64,000 nucleotides of DNA from Adiantum capillus-veneris (lineage: Eukaryota > Streptophyta > Polypodiopsida > Polypodiales > Pteridaceae), in NCBI GenBank assembly GCA_014529385.2, contig CM043958.1, positions 83,034,025 to 83,098,024 on the forward strand. Reading direction: 5' to 3'. Positions 63,331 to 64,000 of this stretch are shown here, one piece after another; within the stretch, counting starts at the first letter, position 1; every line of letters starts with the position of its first letter. The translations under genes and the position numbers were made by a program. The notes below the pieces were generated by a model that was not told the DNA's origin, searched no databases, and saw only the letters and a program-made list of their open reading frames with translations.

Positions 63331-63678
63331 TCATGAGGTGCTTACTACTGATGGTTTTGGCATTGGCGACTTCTTTATGTCTCCGTCTTCAACAAATTCT
63401 TCTACATGAGGGTCAATCGGCGGATCTTTTTTGTAAACCTCTTCTTTTTGTGATGGCGATTCTTCTGCGAGACGATCTTCATCTTCAAACCACTCCATCT
63501 CTTTGAAAAACTTTGATAGGTCATCATCTGTGGCCTCTCTTCTATCAAACTCTAGCTTTTCCTTTGAGCAAGCTTTGCAGTTACTCCAACTATTCGCGTT
63601 GAAATTATCTATCATGCTTTCAATTTTCTTGATGCGAAAGCGTGCTACATCAAGCTCTGTGTATGTTGTAATAGAAAG
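63331..63678 (-). CDS. Ulp1-like protease gene, last exon
   Basis: This is the C-terminal exon (116 codons with stop) of a minus-strand gene. Its acceptor is TATTGTAG at the high-coordinate side. It encodes LSITTYTELDVARFRIKKIES, a possible CxxC (NCKAC) and a long acidic tail (ATDDDLSKFFKEMEWFEDEDRLAEE). The tail is probably disordered and may serve to bind partners. Frames of all three readable exons join in phase 0. The gene runs toward the unrecognised plus-strand gene, about 130 bp apart end to end. Confidence 0.7.
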   Translation of the reverse strand, partial: LSITTYTELDVARFRIKKIESMIDNFNANSWSNCKACSKEKLEFDRREATDDDLSKFFKEMEWFEDEDRLAEESPSQKEEVYKKDPPIDPHVEEFVEDGDIKKSPMPKPSVVSTS

Positions 63679-63752
63679 CTACAATACAAAAACAATTTTG
63701 TGAGTCAAAGCAGTTGTATTATTTGTGCATTAAGTGTTATAAAGAAATAGAC

Positions 63753-63848
63753 CTCAGAGGTCTCGTTTTTGTAAACATGATCCAACATGGCTTTGGCATT
63801 ATACACTAAATACCATCCACACTTATGATTGTCCTTTTGTTGTGGTAC
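63753..63848 (-). CDS. Ulp1-like protease gene, catalytic Cys exon
   Basis: The 96-bp exon lies between TTGACAG and GAG/GTCTAT and encodes 32 residues that include VPQQKDNHKCGWYLVYNA. The P-Q-Q...C-G-x-Y arrangement is the end of the peptidase C48 (Ulp1/SENP) core: Gln for the oxyanion hole and the nucleophile Cys. These enzymes remove SUMO or related modifiers. In plants, Ulp1-like domains are also carried by Mutator-type and CACTA transposons, so host or transposon origin is open. Catalytic His and Asp would lie beyond the window. Confidence 0.75.
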
Positions 63849-63926
63849 CTGTCAACCAAAATAATTCATAAGACAAAAGAAACTTACAAAAACAACAAGA
63901 GCTTAGTACAAGAAGAGAACTCAAAC

Positions 63927-64000
63927 CTGAATCTTTCGATGTATAACCTCTTTAAAAATATTCAAAGCATGAAAGCTTTCAATGGTTGCAAGTAAGATGT
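63927..64000 (-). CDS. Ulp1-like protease gene, upstream exon (partial)
   Basis: The minus-strand open stretch reads ESFHALNIFKEVIHRKIQ before the donor CAG/GTTTGAG and joins in phase 0 to the VPQQ exon. It runs off the window edge, so the gene's N-terminal part and its His/Asp residues are not visible. Confidence 0.6.

Overview
The window is nuclear DNA from a land plant with a large, repeat-rich genome. The evidence is a plant-type tetraspanin gene with GT/AG introns, several plant Ty1/copia and Ty3/gypsy LTR retrotransposons, many GA/CT and GT/CA microsatellites, and a single intron of about 36.8 kb. A fern or other non-seed vascular plant (or a conifer-like genome) would fit, but the sequence alone does not fix the species.

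Left flank (1-21042). Two complete LTR elements sit side by side, separated by 14 bp of single-copy sequence plus their target duplications. A young copia element (449-5626) has 228-bp LTRs that differ at one site, and a GTCAT duplication. A 13.6-kb gypsy element (5646-19230) has LTRs of 611 and 609 bp and a TGCGG duplication. The gypsy element has an unusual layout. Its gag-protease-RT-RNase H-integrase polyprotein is broken by stops and frameshifts. It is followed by a second retropepsin-like segment with an intact DTGA motif, a basic tail with repeated W-V/I-P-K motifs, an internal polypurine tract with a TATA box, and a separate 140-residue ORF.

Tetraspanin gene (21043-58696, + strand). 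Exon 1 (163 codons) and exon 2 (118 codons plus stop) join in phase 0 to give a typical 281-residue plant tetraspanin. The intron between them holds a 395-bp terminal-inverted-repeat element enclosing a tRNA-like sequence, an orphan exon-like fragment, degenerate gypsy pieces, a non-autonomous LTR element (25671-29213), and a three-level nest. In that nest, minus-strand element A was entered by plus-strand element C (29541-51304, duplication GTAGT). C was then entered by two minus-strand copies of one family, B (33716-40237, GCAGC) and D (42190-48714, GTCAA). B and D share the same protease and integrase lesions, so they were probably mobilised in trans. Next to A's LTR lies a ~500-bp near-perfect inverted repeat made from LTR sequence of this family, inside the transcribed intron. 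A diverged solo LTR of the C family follows.

Right flank (58697-64000). After about 3.2 kb with microsatellites but no recognised gene come two convergent multi-exon genes: an unrecognised 389-residue protein (61875-63197, +) and the 3' end of a Ulp1-like (peptidase C48) cysteine protease (63331 to beyond 64000, -).

Most boundaries of the LTR elements rest on visible TG...CA ends, primer sites, polypurine tracts and target duplications. All identity values are hand comparisons, not computed alignments.
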